From: Peribacillus simplex | GTDB lineage: Bacteria > Bacillota > Bacilli > Bacillales > DSM-1321 | Reading direction: 5' to 3' | Length of the DNA stretch: 64,000 bases | NCBI RefSeq assembly: GCF_030123325.1 | Contig: NZ_CP126106.1 | Span: 1,392,001 to 1,456,000 of the forward strand | Part shown: piece by piece, positions 1 to 8,203 of the stretch | Position numbering within the stretch: the stretch's first letter is position 1 | Layout: each line of letters begins with the position of its first letter | Made by a program: the position numbers and the translations under genes | Notes under the pieces: generated by a model | Database searches by the model: none | Told to the model about the DNA's origin: nothing | The model's input: the letters and a program-made list of their open reading frames with translations, nothing else

Positions 1-559
1 ATACGACAGCGGTACCGGATAGCCCTCTATCAGAAAGAGCGGAAATGTTATCTGCAGTGATACCCCCGATGGCTACGGCGGGAATGGATACGCTGCGGCA
101 GATTTCCTCCAAATCCCCAATGGCCATCAGGGTTGCATCTTGTTTGGTCTTTGTAGGGAAAATGGAACCGACTCCGATATAGTCTGCTCCATTTCGTTCG
201 GCTTCGAGAGCTTCTTCAAGTGTGGAGACAGATACACCGACAATCATGTCTTCAGGAACCATTTGTTTGACGACAGTCAGTGGAAGGTCATCTTGCCCAA
301 TATGAATTCCGTCCGCGGCAACCGCAAGTGCTATATCCACCCGGTCGTTGATGATAAGGGGAATGGATAGCTCATTCAATAACTGTTTTAATGCAGAAGC
401 TTTTTTATAAAAGGAAAGGGAGGAATTGTTTTTCTCTCTAAGTTGTACGATCGAGACTCCTCCTGAAACTGATTCTGCAATGATTTTGGTCAATTCATCT
501 AATGCTATGGACTCTTCCGTAACTAAATAAAGGCTTAAATCAATTTGGGACTTCTTCAT
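1..559 (-). CDS. thiE: Thiamine-phosphate synthase ThiE (3' end outside window)
   Basis: Couples HMP-pyrophosphate and hydroxyethylthiazole phosphate to thiamine monophosphate in the cytoplasm. Reading the minus strand from the ATG at 559 gives about 186 residues without a stop. The ThiE TIM-barrel motifs are all seen: VQLREKN, the INDRVDIA segment, GIHIGQDD, GADYIGVGSIFPT and AIGGI near the left edge. The family is usually 210-220 residues, so only the C-terminal tail is missing. The start has GAGGTGA 7 bases upstream and lies inside the end of thiM (20-base overlap), so it is the last visible gene of the TPP-riboswitch operon and is probably translationally coupled. Confidence 0.94.
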   Translation of the reverse strand, partial: MKKSQIDLSLYLVTEESIALDELTKIIAESVSGGVSIVQLREKNNSSLSFYKKASALKQLLNELSIPLIINDRVDIALAVAADGIHIGQDDLPLTVVKQMVPEDMIVGVSVSTLEEALEAERNGADYIGVGSIFPTKTKQDATLMAIGDLEEICRSVSIPAVAIGGITADNISALSDRGLSGTAVV

Positions 560-1355
560 TTATTTTCACCTCATGCATCCAGATTTCCTTATCCATTCTT
601 GATATTGCATCGATTAATCGCATACGAAACGTTCCTGTTCCTTCATCATTTTGAAGGTTTGCGGCAGCTAGTTCCCCTGAAATGCTCATGGTTGAGATAC
701 CGGCAATTGCCGCAGAATAGAAATCGTCGGTGACTCCGGAAAAAGTGCCGATAAGAGCGGTGGACATGCAACCGGTACCTGTAACATCAGTTAAAAGGAT
801 GTTCCCATTGTTGATGATGGACGTATGTTTTCCATCGCTGATTGCATCCTTGGCTCCGCTGACCACGACGATACTATTCAATTTATTGGCTGCTCGTGCA
901 GCCAGCTCTGCATTGCTAATCGCTAGTTCCCCCGAATCCACCCCGCGTGTAACGGTATCCCCACCCATCAATGAAAGGACCTCACTCGCATTCCCGCGAA
1001 TGATTTGGAAAGTAACCTTACTTAGGAGCTCTTTGGCCTGCTCTGTACGATAGGGGGTGGCACCAACTCCCACCGGGTCTAAAATGACCGGGATATCCAT
1101 GGTATTTGCCGTCTTACCTGCTATCTCCATCGCTTCCAAGGCTTTATCATCGATCGTACCGAAATTCAGTACCAATGCATCTGCTAATTTGACCATATCC
1201 GCCACTTCACTTGGGCTCGATGTCATTACTGGTGAACCCCCGATGGCAAGGGTGGCATTTGCACAGTCGTTGACCGTAACGAAGTTTGTGATTTGGTGAA
1301 TGAGTGGTTTTCTTTCTTTTACCTTCACGAATAAATCGGCTGCAGAAACCTTCAT
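540..1355 (-). CDS. thiM: Hydroxyethylthiazole kinase ThiM
   Basis: Phosphorylates the thiazole alcohol (4-methyl-5-hydroxyethylthiazole) for salvage into thiamine. The 271 residues match the usual ThiM length. Ribokinase-like motifs are visible: PLIHQITNFVTVNDCAN at the N terminus, GGSPVM, ILDPVGVGAT, IRGNASE and the C-terminal anion-hole/catalytic motif DVTGTGC with the catalytic Cys. It overlaps thiD by 4 bases upstream and thiE by 20 bases downstream, so the genes form one transcript. Together with ThiW it suggests uptake and reuse of external thiazole rather than de novo synthesis at this locus. Confidence 0.96.
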   Translation of the reverse strand: MKVSAADLFVKVKERKPLIHQITNFVTVNDCANATLAIGGSPVMTSSPSEVADMVKLADALVLNFGTIDDKALEAMEIAGKTANTMDIPVILDPVGVGATPYRTEQAKELLSKVTFQIIRGNASEVLSLMGGDTVTRGVDSGELAISNAELAARAANKLNSIVVVSGAKDAISDGKHTSIINNGNILLTDVTGTGCMSTALIGTFSGVTDDFYSAAIAGISTMSISGELAAANLQNDEGTGTFRMRLIDAISRMDKEIWMHEVKINEEVPN

Positions 1356-2158
1356 ATTAATTCACTCCGTTCTTTTTTTGAAAATGAATGAAAATGATGG
1401 ACAGGCCCATGACCTTTACCGATGGAAAAGCTATTGCGTATCGCTTCAGAAATATAGGTCTTGGCCTGTTCGATCGACGCTTGCAATGACAGCCCATTTG
1501 CCATGTTTGATGTAATGGCGGATGATAGGGTACAGCCCGTGCCATGTGTGTTTTTTGTATGAATCCGCTCACCCTCGATCCAATGGAAGTCAGTCCCATC
1601 ATAAAAAAGATCATTTGGATTTCCTGCTGCATGGCCTCCTTTAAGTAAAACGGCTTTGGGACCCATTTCTTTTATTGAAATGCATGCCTTGTAGAAATCT
1701 TGTTCCGTTCGAATCGACAAGCCAGTAAGTACTTCCGCTTCCGGTACATTTGGGGTTACAAGTGTTGCAAGCGGAAGCAAATCCATTTTTAAGGCAGAGA
1801 CAGCCTTTTCGTCGAGCAAATGGTGGCCGCTTTTGGATATCATGACAGGGTCAAGGATAACGATGGCAGGCATGAAGGTTTTAAGGGACGCAGAAACTGT
1901 TTCCACGATTTCTTTTGATCCAAGCATGCCTATTTTTACTGCATCGACAGTAATATCTTCAAAGATAGCTGCAATTTGATCTGATATGATAGCTGTTTCA
2001 ATTGGCTGTACTGAACGGACTTCCATTGTATTTTGTGCGGTTACGGCTGTGATGGCAGACATGCCAAAGACACCATGTGCAGAAAATGTTTTTAAATCCG
2101 CTTGGATTCCAGCCCCGCCCCCTGAATCAGAGCCTGCGATGGTTAATGCTGTTTTCAT
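1352..2158 (-). CDS. thiD: Hydroxymethylpyrimidine/phosphomethylpyrimidine kinase ThiD
   Basis: Phosphorylates HMP and HMP-phosphate to HMP-PP, the pyrimidine partner for ThiE. The 268 residues have the ribokinase-fold start ALTIAGSDSGGGAGIQADLK, the VILDPVMISKSG segment, VTPNVPEAE, LLKGGH and the C-terminal GTGCTLSSAI anion hole. The start overlaps the end of thiW by 32 bases and the stop overlaps the thiM start. B. subtilis has two such enzymes (ThiD, PdxK). The operon context with tenA, thiM and thiE favours thiamine salvage over pyridoxal phosphorylation. Confidence 0.94.
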   Translation of the reverse strand: MKTALTIAGSDSGGGAGIQADLKTFSAHGVFGMSAITAVTAQNTMEVRSVQPIETAIISDQIAAIFEDITVDAVKIGMLGSKEIVETVSASLKTFMPAIVILDPVMISKSGHHLLDEKAVSALKMDLLPLATLVTPNVPEAEVLTGLSIRTEQDFYKACISIKEMGPKAVLLKGGHAAGNPNDLFYDGTDFHWIEGERIHTKNTHGTGCTLSSAITSNMANGLSLQASIEQAKTYISEAIRNSFSIGKGHGPVHHFHSFSKKERSELI

Positions 2159-2654
2159 AAAAAAACCCCTTCATATAAGTATTTTTTAGAAGTATTTTAA
2201 GTAATATGAAAGCTAAAATCGCACCAGCGAATGAACTGAGCATAAAGGCCGGTAAAAAACCGAAAAGAGCAGCTTTTTCTCCCAATAGGAGGATGGCAAG
2301 TGGATAACAGGCTAGGGAACCGATAATGCCGGTCCCGATCACTTCCCCTAAACAAGCGAATTTTAAGCTTAGTGTTTTTTGATAAAGGATTGCGGCCAAA
2401 AGTGCACCGATCATGCTCCCGGGAAAGGCGAAAATTGAACCGGTACCAGACATGTTTCTAATGATGGAAACTAAAAAAGCTTGTGTCACAGCATAAGCCG
2501 GCCCCAAAAGAACGGCCGTCAGGACATTTGCCAGATGCTGAATAGGAAAGACCTTTGCAAATCCTGCAGGTATGAAAATAAATGAACTGGTCAGCGTCGT
2601 AATAGCCGTGATCATGGCAGTCAACGTCAGTTTCTTGATGGGATTCATCGTCAT
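2127..2654 (-). CDS. thiW: ThiW, predicted thiazole transporter (ECF S component)
   Basis: 175 residues, very hydrophobic, with about five predicted membrane segments. It follows the ThiW pattern: a short basic N terminus (NPIKKLTLTAMITAI), a PAGFAKVFPIQHLAN stretch and RNMSGTGSIFAFPGS. ThiW is assigned from comparative genomics as the substrate-binding S component of an energy-coupling-factor transporter for the thiazole moiety, and it is normally next to thiM, as here. No EcfA or EcfT gene is in the window, so it would share the cell's common module. Two ATGs (2654, 2648) are possible and the upstream RBS is weak; coupling to the tenA stop 10 bases away is likely. Confidence 0.87.
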   Translation of the reverse strand: MTMNPIKKLTLTAMITAITTLTSSFIFIPAGFAKVFPIQHLANVLTAVLLGPAYAVTQAFLVSIIRNMSGTGSIFAFPGSMIGALLAAILYQKTLSLKFACLGEVIGTGIIGSLACYPLAILLLGEKAALFGFLPAFMLSSFAGAILAFILLKILLKNTYMKGFFYENSINHRRL

Positions 2655-2663
2655 GTCAACGCC

Positions 2664-3353
2664 CTACAGCGGCCAATCCTGCTCATTATGAACCATATCC
2701 CAGAATAAATATTCATATCGGGAAGTAACCAAAAAGTGCTTTTCCAATCTAAGAAGTTCCGTTTCTGGCATGCCTTCCGTCAATTCTTCCAACAAAGCGA
2801 TCAGCCATTTGTGTGCTTCCCCGAATTCAGGAGATGAATAGGACCTTATCCAATCTGCGTAGCGATTGTTTTCCAATGCCGCTCCATTTTGTTCTTTTAA
2901 AAGCAAACCGATTTCATAATAATCCCAGGCGCAGGGCAGGAGACAGGCGATCAAGTCTGCCAAAGTCCCATGCTGAGCAGCATTTAGCATGTATCCTGTA
3001 TAGGCTAGAGTGGTTGGAGTAGGTTCTGTATCTTCCAATTCCTTGGAACTGATACCGAATTCGGAAGCATAATGCCGATGAATATCCATTTCCACTTGAA
3101 GGGTTTCATTTAAAATACTCGCAAACTTTGCCATCGTTTCGATGTTATGAGCTTTGATGACACCTAAAGCAAAGAGCTTGGAATAATCCATGAGGTAGAT
3201 ATAATCCTGCTTCAGGTAATAGGCAAATTTCTTTTCAGGAAGCGTACCATTTCCAATTGCCTGGACAAAGGGATGTGAATGGTTCTTTTTCCAAATCTCC
3301 TTTGACCGTGCATGTAGTCTATCACTGAATGTTTCTAATTTAACATTCTCCAT
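2664..3353 (-). CDS. tenA: Thiaminase II / aminopyrimidine aminohydrolase TenA
   Basis: Hydrolyses formylaminopyrimidine-derived aminopyrimidine (or thiamine) to HMP, salvaging base-degraded thiamine. The 229 residues are all-helical with TenA signatures: FVQAIGNGTLPEKKFAYYLKQDY at the N terminus, a central ACLLPCAWDYYEIG holding the nucleophilic Cys, and the C-terminal FWDMVHNEQDWPL. The RBS AAAGGAGG is 7-8 bases before the ATG. It is the first gene after the TPP riboswitch, so its product feeds ThiD directly downstream. Confidence 0.95.
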   Translation of the reverse strand: MENVKLETFSDRLHARSKEIWKKNHSHPFVQAIGNGTLPEKKFAYYLKQDYIYLMDYSKLFALGVIKAHNIETMAKFASILNETLQVEMDIHRHYASEFGISSKELEDTEPTPTTLAYTGYMLNAAQHGTLADLIACLLPCAWDYYEIGLLLKEQNGAALENNRYADWIRSYSSPEFGEAHKWLIALLEELTEGMPETELLRLEKHFLVTSRYEYLFWDMVHNEQDWPL

Positions 3354-3390
3354 TGTTCATCCTCCTTTAGAATGGATCCCCTTGTTAATG

Positions 3391-3420
3391 AAAAAACCCG
3401 TTCCTGAATTCGGAACGGGG
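3391..3420 (-). terminator. Riboswitch-controlled intrinsic terminator of the thi operon
   Basis: On the minus strand CCCGTTCC and GGAACGGG flank a short GAATTCA loop and are followed by six Ts. It sits between the TPP aptamer and the tenA RBS, the expected place for a TPP-stabilised transcription terminator. Confidence 0.88.
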
Positions 3421-3454
3421 TAGATGGATATAGTCTGTAAATGGACGATATCAT

Positions 3455-3550
3455 CCACTTCCCTCCGCCGGTATGAGCCGGTTCAGGTTCAAAGGGTCCG
3501 GAACTAATTCCATCTCAGTCTTAAAAAAGACTCCCCTAGTGGTGTGAATT
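3455..3550 (-). ncRNA. TPP riboswitch (thi box)
   Basis: The reverse strand carries the conserved thi-box parts in order: CTAGGGGAG, then CTGAGATGG, then ACCCTTTGAACCTGA and the closing GCGGAGGGAAG. It precedes a terminator and tenA. By family knowledge, bound thiamine pyrophosphate favours the terminator and shuts off the operon. Confidence 0.96.
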
Positions 3551-3566
3551 GTATGTAATTACTGAC

Positions 3567-3594
3567 ATCATATCAGAAAGACAAGAAAATGCAA
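3567..3594 (-). promoter_or_regulatory. Sigma-A promoter of the thi operon
   Basis: Minus-strand TTGCAT (3594-3589) and TATGAT (3572-3567) are separated by 16 bases and end about 20 bases before the TPP aptamer. This is a sequence match only. Confidence 0.65.
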
Positions 3595-3650
3595 CCCGTA
3601 TTTGAAAGAGGGACCATTTTATGCCCAGGGAAAAAGGGAGAACCAGGTAA

Positions 3651-3679
3651 TTGACTTTTGATGTTTATTAGGATAAAAT
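3651..3679 (+). promoter_or_regulatory. Sigma-A promoter of the SAM riboswitch transcript
   Basis: TTGACT (3651-3656), a 17-base spacer and TAAAAT (3674-3679) lie about 27 bases before the S-box P1 stem. It points away from the thi operon. Confidence 0.75.
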
Positions 3680-3705
3680 CATGTCTACATCATTTATATA
3701 TCGAT

Positions 3706-3810
3706 TTCTTATCCAGAGAGGTGGAGGGACTTGGCCCAAAGAAACCTCGGCAGCGGACCCGTTTTGGGAACTGTGCTAAATCCAACAAGCATATGCTTGG
3801 AAGATAAGAA
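3706..3810 (+). ncRNA. SAM-I riboswitch (S box)
   Basis: All S-box hallmarks are present in order: P1 5' strand TTCTTATC, AGAGAGGTGGAGGGA, CTTGGCCC, GAAACCTCGGCAGC, GTGCTAAATCC, a P4 stem AAGCATATGCTT, and GATAAGAAG closing P1. The family senses S-adenosylmethionine and terminates transcription of sulfur or methionine genes. Here the next gene is a small Fur-regulated-basic-protein homologue with what looks like its own promoter, so the regulated target is unclear. Confidence 0.95.
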
Positions 3811-3830
3811 GAGCCGTACGGACACTGTCA

Positions 3831-3864
3831 GCCTCTTCTTGAATTAGAAGGGGCTTTTATTTTT
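3831..3864 (+). terminator. Terminator of the SAM riboswitch
   Basis: GCCTCTTCT and AGAAGGGGC flank TGAATT and are followed by TTTTATTTTTT. The 5' arm can also pair with AAGAAGAG at the end of P1, which would be the anti-terminator. The switch is therefore structurally intact. Confidence 0.88.
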
Positions 3865-3879
3865 TGGAAATAACGTTTA

Positions 3880-3907
3880 GTGACATAATAGAAAAGGTAT
3901 ATATAAT
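3880..3907 (+). promoter_or_regulatory. Possible promoter of the FbpA-like gene
   Basis: GTGACA (3880-3885, five of six consensus positions), a 16-base spacer and TATAAT (3902-3907) lie downstream of the riboswitch terminator and 80 bases before the next start codon. No clear Fur box was seen around it. Confidence 0.5.
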
Positions 3908-3986
3908 TTGGTGAAAATCAAACAAGTTGTTAAAGTTTAGCTAACTAGAAGCAGGCTCTAGGATGACTAGGAAAGGAGCCATTTCC

Positions 3987-4175
3987 ATGGCAGAATTATT
4001 TAAGAGGATTGAACAGAGGAAGGCAGAGCTTATTGAAGAGTTATTGGCCAATGGAGTATACAAAACCTCTGATGAAAGGCACCTTTATGATGCCCCATTA
4101 AAAGTTCTTGAAGATGAATATAAGATTGTTATAAATAGACCCAATACCGAGTCACCTTCTGAATGGATGACATAG
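3987..4175 (+). CDS. Fur-regulated basic protein A (FbpA) family small protein
   Basis: 62 residues. The central RKAELIEELLANGVYKTSDERHLYDAPLKVLEDEYK resembles the FbpA/DUF3940 family pattern (KxxLIxxLIxxGIYK...LYxLxLxELExEY; the full match spans residues 12-46). In B. subtilis FbpA is iron-regulated and thought to work with the sRNA FsrA. The start is the ATG at 3987, with AAGGAG 8 bases upstream. An in-frame ATG at 3963 lies before that RBS and is rejected. Gene function here is inferred from family similarity only. Confidence 0.72.
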   Translation: MAELFKRIEQRKAELIEELLANGVYKTSDERHLYDAPLKVLEDEYKIVINRPNTESPSEWMT

Positions 4176-4228
4176 TAAACGATAAACGATGGGCTATAGT
4201 TGGGGATTTTGGATAAGGGATATGATGT

Positions 4229-4264
4229 AAGCATTCGCAGTCTACACTAGTGGATGCTTTTTTT
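4229..4264 (+). terminator. Intrinsic terminator after FbpA-like gene
   Basis: AAGCAT and ATGCTT arms with an inner CACTAGTG and a following run of seven Ts. Confidence 0.7.
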
Positions 4265-4436
4265 GCGTTTGCTAGAAAATGACACAAAATATACATAATT
4301 ATAGAATTAATAGTCATTTTGTCACATTTGACCTGTAAAATAACACATTTAATTTCTGAGAAATAGTTGATTTTAACTAGTAGTTTCATTATGATGAAGG
4401 TGTAAAAAAATTGAATAAATGGGAGGTGGCTATATA

Positions 4437-4631
4437 ATGCCCTGCCGTAAGATAACTATAGAAAAAGTAGAAGAAAAGAGAAAAGAAATGATCAACTTGG
4501 CAGCAATTTACGGCTTATCAAGTCTGTTAACTGTTCAAGCCAGTCAAGAATTGGATACGCTATTAAATGCGTTAACAAGTAAAAGAGATTCTGAACGTTA
4601 TCCCCTCCGTAAAGCATATAGGTATTTTTAA
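4437..4631 (+). CDS. Spo0E-like aspartyl-phosphate phosphatase
   Basis: 64 residues containing the Spo0E/YnzD signature: IEKVEEKRKEMINLAAIYGL followed by VQASQELDTLLN, where SQELD is the catalytic motif. These phosphatases remove phosphate from Spo0A~P and delay sporulation. The start chosen is ATG 4437 with GGGAGGTGG 7 bases upstream; the in-frame ATG at 4419 overlaps that RBS. The gene is a monocistronic unit between two terminators. Confidence 0.86.
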   Translation: MPCRKITIEKVEEKRKEMINLAAIYGLSSLLTVQASQELDTLLNALTSKRDSERYPLRKAYRYF

Positions 4632-4657
4632 ATTAGCCAATTCGGCCCCGATTAATA

Positions 4658-4688
4658 TGAAAAAGCTACTGCTCAAGGCAATAGCTCT
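4658..4688 (-). terminator. Intrinsic terminator of the GNAT gene
   Basis: Minus-strand AGCTATTGC / GCAGTAGCT stem (one wobble pair), loop CTTGA, then a run of Ts, located 12 bases after the GNAT stop. Confidence 0.7.
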
Positions 4689-4699
4689 AAAGAATGATA

Positions 4700-5206
4700 T
4701 TACATATCGACACGTTTACCAAGTATGACCAAATCCCGCTCAATGCCATCAAGCTCGGCAACTTGAGGTAAATGTGCCCATTCTTCAAACCCGAATTTGG
4801 AAAAAAGCTTAAGGCTAGGTGTATTGTGGGCAAAAATGAAACCCAATAGAGTCTTAACACCTAATTTTGGACTCAATTCAATTGCCTTTTGAATCGAAAT
4901 TTGTCCGATTCCTTTTCCCCGGAAATAATCATCAATATAAATGCTGATTTCGGCAGTGGAATTATATGCCGGTCGGCCATAGAAGGATTGAAAGCTCATC
5001 CATCCAGCAGTTTTCCCTTCTATAGTAATGATAAATAGCGGTCTACTTTCTGAATGATGTTCCTCAAACCATTTCACCCTAGATTGGACGGATACAGGTT
5101 CCGTATCTGCCGTGACCATTCTTGAAGCAATTGTCGAATTATATATTTCAACAATTCTGGGTAGATCAGATAGTTCTGCCTCTCTAAACTCTATGTGCTC
5201 TTCCAT
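4700..5206 (-). CDS. GNAT N-acetyltransferase (phosphinothricin acetyltransferase-like)
   Basis: 168 residues. The N terminus FREAELSDLPRIVEIYN, a central GWMSFQSFYGRPAYNSTAEISIYI and the acetyl-CoA pyrophosphate loop FRGKGIGQ are typical of the Pat/YncA branch of GNAT enzymes, followed by FAHNTPSLKLFSKFGFEEW. Members acetylate small amines such as phosphinothricin or methionine sulfoximine; the substrate here is not determined. RBS AGGAG is 8 bases before the ATG. It stands alone, with its own terminator. Confidence 0.87.
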   Translation of the reverse strand: MEEHIEFREAELSDLPRIVEIYNSTIASRMVTADTEPVSVQSRVKWFEEHHSESRPLFIITIEGKTAGWMSFQSFYGRPAYNSTAEISIYIDDYFRGKGIGQISIQKAIELSPKLGVKTLLGFIFAHNTPSLKLFSKFGFEEWAHLPQVAELDGIERDLVILGKRVDM

Positions 5207-5424
5207 GATGTAAACTCCTAACTATCATTTTATTCAATCTCCAGAATGAAGGGTAATCCCGTTTTTTGTTTAAGGGACGGTGAATGACACCCAATCCATT
5301 GAAAGTTTTTTATTATCATACACTCTTTACTCTTTATCTGACAATTTTTTTATGTTAAGACTGCAGATTTTTTGGGTATGTAAAAGATTAAATACTTCTA
5401 GTAAAGAGACAAAAGGAGAACGAA

Positions 5425-6126
5425 ATGAAAAAATTGGCAGGTTTATTGATTATTGTATTGGTTATATGTTTTGCTGCATATGAATTTCAGGCCTCGGAGT
5501 CGGAAGATGTGCAAAGGGTGATGGCTTTTGGAGATTCATTAACCTATGGAAAAGGGGATAAGGACGGGGAAGGATATATAGAAGGCCTTGAGGATGAATT
5601 GAATAATCCGCAATCGAAACAAAAAGTGAGTTTTTGGAATTACGGTATAAAAGGCCAGGAAACGGATGGTGTGATGAAACAGCTTGATGATTACCGCATT
5701 AAAACGAAACTTGATGAAGCCGATACTTTCATCGTTTATATTGGAACGAATGACTTGATCAATAGTAATGGAGGGAACTTGGAGAAAATAAGTGACCGAA
5801 AAATCATTGAAGGTAAACGGGAGTATATCAGCCATCTGAAAAAGATTACATCAACATTGATAGAGGCAAACGATAAAGCGGATATCCTGGTAGTAGGACT
5901 ATATAACCCAATTAAAGACAATCAAAAACTTGAAAAGCACATTCGAGATTATAACCTGTCAATAAAGGGAATAGCGGATAAAGATAAAAGGATGTTATTC
6001 ATTCCTACTAATGATCTTTTTGAAGGTAAAAAGAAAACAGAGTATTTCAGTGATAAGTTACATCCGAATGAAAAAGGGTATCAGCTCATTGCGAATCGGG
6101 TTTTGGAAAGTTATGATTTCAAATGA
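5425..6126 (+). CDS. SGNH/GDSL-type lipase/acylhydrolase
   Basis: 233 residues. A signal or anchor segment (KKLAGLLIIVLVICFAAYEF) is followed by the GDSL block MAFGDSLTYG with the nucleophilic Ser, the block III motif VYIGTNDL and the C-terminal SDKLHPNEKGY holding the Asp/His pair. This makes it an exported or membrane-anchored esterase. Substrate unknown. RBS AAAGGAG precedes the ATG by 7 bases; monocistronic with a terminator immediately after the stop. Confidence 0.9.
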   Translation: MKKLAGLLIIVLVICFAAYEFQASESEDVQRVMAFGDSLTYGKGDKDGEGYIEGLEDELNNPQSKQKVSFWNYGIKGQETDGVMKQLDDYRIKTKLDEADTFIVYIGTNDLINSNGGNLEKISDRKIIEGKREYISHLKKITSTLIEANDKADILVVGLYNPIKDNQKLEKHIRDYNLSIKGIADKDKRMLFIPTNDLFEGKKKTEYFSDKLHPNEKGYQLIANRVLESYDFK

Positions 6127-6162
6127 GAAAAAATGCACAGGAAGTCTTTCTGTGCATTTTTG
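6127..6162. terminator. Bidirectional intrinsic terminator
   Basis: AAAATGCACAG and CTGTGCATTTTT flank GAAGTCTTT. A-run and T-run on both sides serve the converging SGNH hydrolase and ABC exporter genes. Confidence 0.88.
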
Positions 6163-6174
6163 CCCGCTAAGTAG

Positions 6175-7992
6175 TTAGGAGCATGATAAAGCTTTTAGTT
6201 GAGGGAACTGCAAGTCATGGAGTTGCTTGTATCTGCCGTTGTTTTGCAGTAACTGTTCATGTGTTCCTTGTTCATGAACCTGCCCTTTTTCCAGAACGAA
6301 AATTTGATCGGCATCATGAATGGTTGATAAACGATGTGCTATTACTATTGAAGTCCGGTTCTTCATTAAACGTGATAATGCTTGCTGGATCAAATGTTCG
6401 GATTCTGTATCCAAGGCGGCCGTTGCTTCATCGAGAATGATGATTTGCGGATTTTTCAAAAGTGCCCTGGCAATGGCAATTCGCTGTTTTTGTCCTCCTG
6501 AAAGCTTGACTCCGCGCTCTCCAATCTGAGAACCATAACCATCAGGAAAGGCACTTATAAAGTCATGCGCATTTGCCGCTTTGGCGGATTCTATGATTTC
6601 ATCATCAGTAGCATCAAGTTTGCCATACACGATGTTATCACGGATGGAACCATTGAATAAAATGATATCCTGGGAAACAATACCCATTTGTCCCCGTAAT
6701 GATTTCAGTGACACTTCTTTGATATCATGACCATCCATTTTAATCGTGCCATCTTGCGGATCATAAAATCGGATCAAAAGGCTCGTGATGGTCGATTTTC
6801 CAGCGCCAGAGGAGCCGACCAGAGCAGTTACTTGACCAGCTTTCATGGTCAGCTTTAAATTGCTGAGCACAGGTACAATCCCGTCATAAGCAAAATCGAC
6901 ACATTGGAATTCAATTTGCTTTTTTAGGGCAGGGAGTTCAATGGCATTTCCCTTGTCACTTATTTCAGGTTGGGTTTCCAATATTTCAGTTATCCGCTCA
7001 AAGGCGGCTGCTGATTGCTGGACAATGCTGATGACCCGGCTGAAATTGCGAACCGGACTCTGCAGTAACCTCAAATAGGCGAGAAAGGCCACGATTAACC
7101 CAATTGTGAATTCACCTTCCATCACTTGCCAAGCACCGAACACAATGACTGCTACAAGACCGATATTGTTCAATAAATCAATAATCGGACCGAACATGGA
7201 ACGTAGCCGAACGGACTTAAGGTTTGCAGCCATATTTTCCTGGTTACGCTCCCCAAACCTCCTTGATTCGAATTCTTCATTTGTAAAAGATTGAATGAGC
7301 CGCATTCCTGAAATGGAATCCTGTAACTGGTTGCTGACATCTCCTGCGGAACTTTGCACAGACCTAAATGACATCCTGATGCGTTTCCCGAATGCCCTTG
7401 TGATATAGAACATGAAAGGGAATGTAAAAAGAAGGACAATGGTCAGCTTCCAGTTAATGAAAAGCATATATACCGCCACGGCAATGAAAGTCACCGTGTC
7501 AGTCAAGACCTGGAGCATGCTCGAAGAGATGAGCTGCTGCAGTAAATTGACATCATTGGTCAACCGCGACATTAAGTCACCAGTACGGTTTTTATCAAAG
7601 AATTTCATATCCAGTGTTTGAATATGGTCATACATGCTATTCCGTATATCCATAATAGCCTTTTGACCGACCTTGGAAACGATATAGCTGTTAAAGTAGT
7701 TCAGTAAAGCCAATAAAATGGCAGCACATAGAATTCCTGCGCCAATCCAGATTAACGAGTCATATCTTTTTTCGGGAATGATTGTATCAATCGTAAATTG
7801 CGTCAACTGGGGGATGGAGAACTCAAGCAATGAAATGAAAAGCATGATACATAAAACCAAAGAGCAAAACTTCCACTTCGATGGTACCCGATTGAACATT
7901 TGCTGGAGCATCAACCAAATGCTTCCTTTTGAGGGTATTGCATGCATGGTACTGCGGCCTTTGTGGCTGAATGGAATATGTCCTCCACTCAT
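6175..7992 (-). CDS. ABC exporter half-transporter (fused membrane and ATPase domains)
   Basis: 605 residues from the ATG at 7992 (AGGAG 8 bases upstream; a GTG at 8001 overlaps that RBS and is rejected). An N-terminal six-helix type-IV exporter domain (about 30-320) includes FFDKNRTGDLMSRLTNDV. The ATPase domain has Walker A VGSSGAGKST, the Q-loop VSQDIILF, signature LSGGQKQRIAIARALL, Walker B IIILDEATAALD and switch AHRLSTI. It probably works as a homodimer exporting a lipid, drug or peptide. No partner half-transporter is adjacent, and the substrate cannot be read from sequence. Confidence 0.92.
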   Translation of the reverse strand: MSGGHIPFSHKGRSTMHAIPSKGSIWLMLQQMFNRVPSKWKFCSLVLCIMLFISLLEFSIPQLTQFTIDTIIPEKRYDSLIWIGAGILCAAILLALLNYFNSYIVSKVGQKAIMDIRNSMYDHIQTLDMKFFDKNRTGDLMSRLTNDVNLLQQLISSSMLQVLTDTVTFIAVAVYMLFINWKLTIVLLFTFPFMFYITRAFGKRIRMSFRSVQSSAGDVSNQLQDSISGMRLIQSFTNEEFESRRFGERNQENMAANLKSVRLRSMFGPIIDLLNNIGLVAVIVFGAWQVMEGEFTIGLIVAFLAYLRLLQSPVRNFSRVISIVQQSAAAFERITEILETQPEISDKGNAIELPALKKQIEFQCVDFAYDGIVPVLSNLKLTMKAGQVTALVGSSGAGKSTITSLLIRFYDPQDGTIKMDGHDIKEVSLKSLRGQMGIVSQDIILFNGSIRDNIVYGKLDATDDEIIESAKAANAHDFISAFPDGYGSQIGERGVKLSGGQKQRIAIARALLKNPQIIILDEATAALDTESEHLIQQALSRLMKNRTSIVIAHRLSTIHDADQIFVLEKGQVHEQGTHEQLLQNNGRYKQLHDLQFPQLKALSCS

Positions 7993-8203
7993 AGCGATCA
8001 CTCCTATTTAGACTATCCTTGATGTTTTGAAAGTCATTTGAATTAGATGATTTTTGCCTTTTTGACTATCATAGAGCTTTTCAAAAATTAGACAACATTT
8101 AAGCGGTTCGTTTCAGTCAAAAAGTATTATTATTTTACACTTTCCTATAGGACATGGAATAATTAAAGGAGATTAGCGAGGCTGATAAGAGGGGATGCTA
8201 TAA

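Noticed and set aside
540..1515. Plus-strand open frames opposite thiE-thiM-thiD
   Set aside because: They are antisense shadows of well-supported minus-strand genes and have no RBS.
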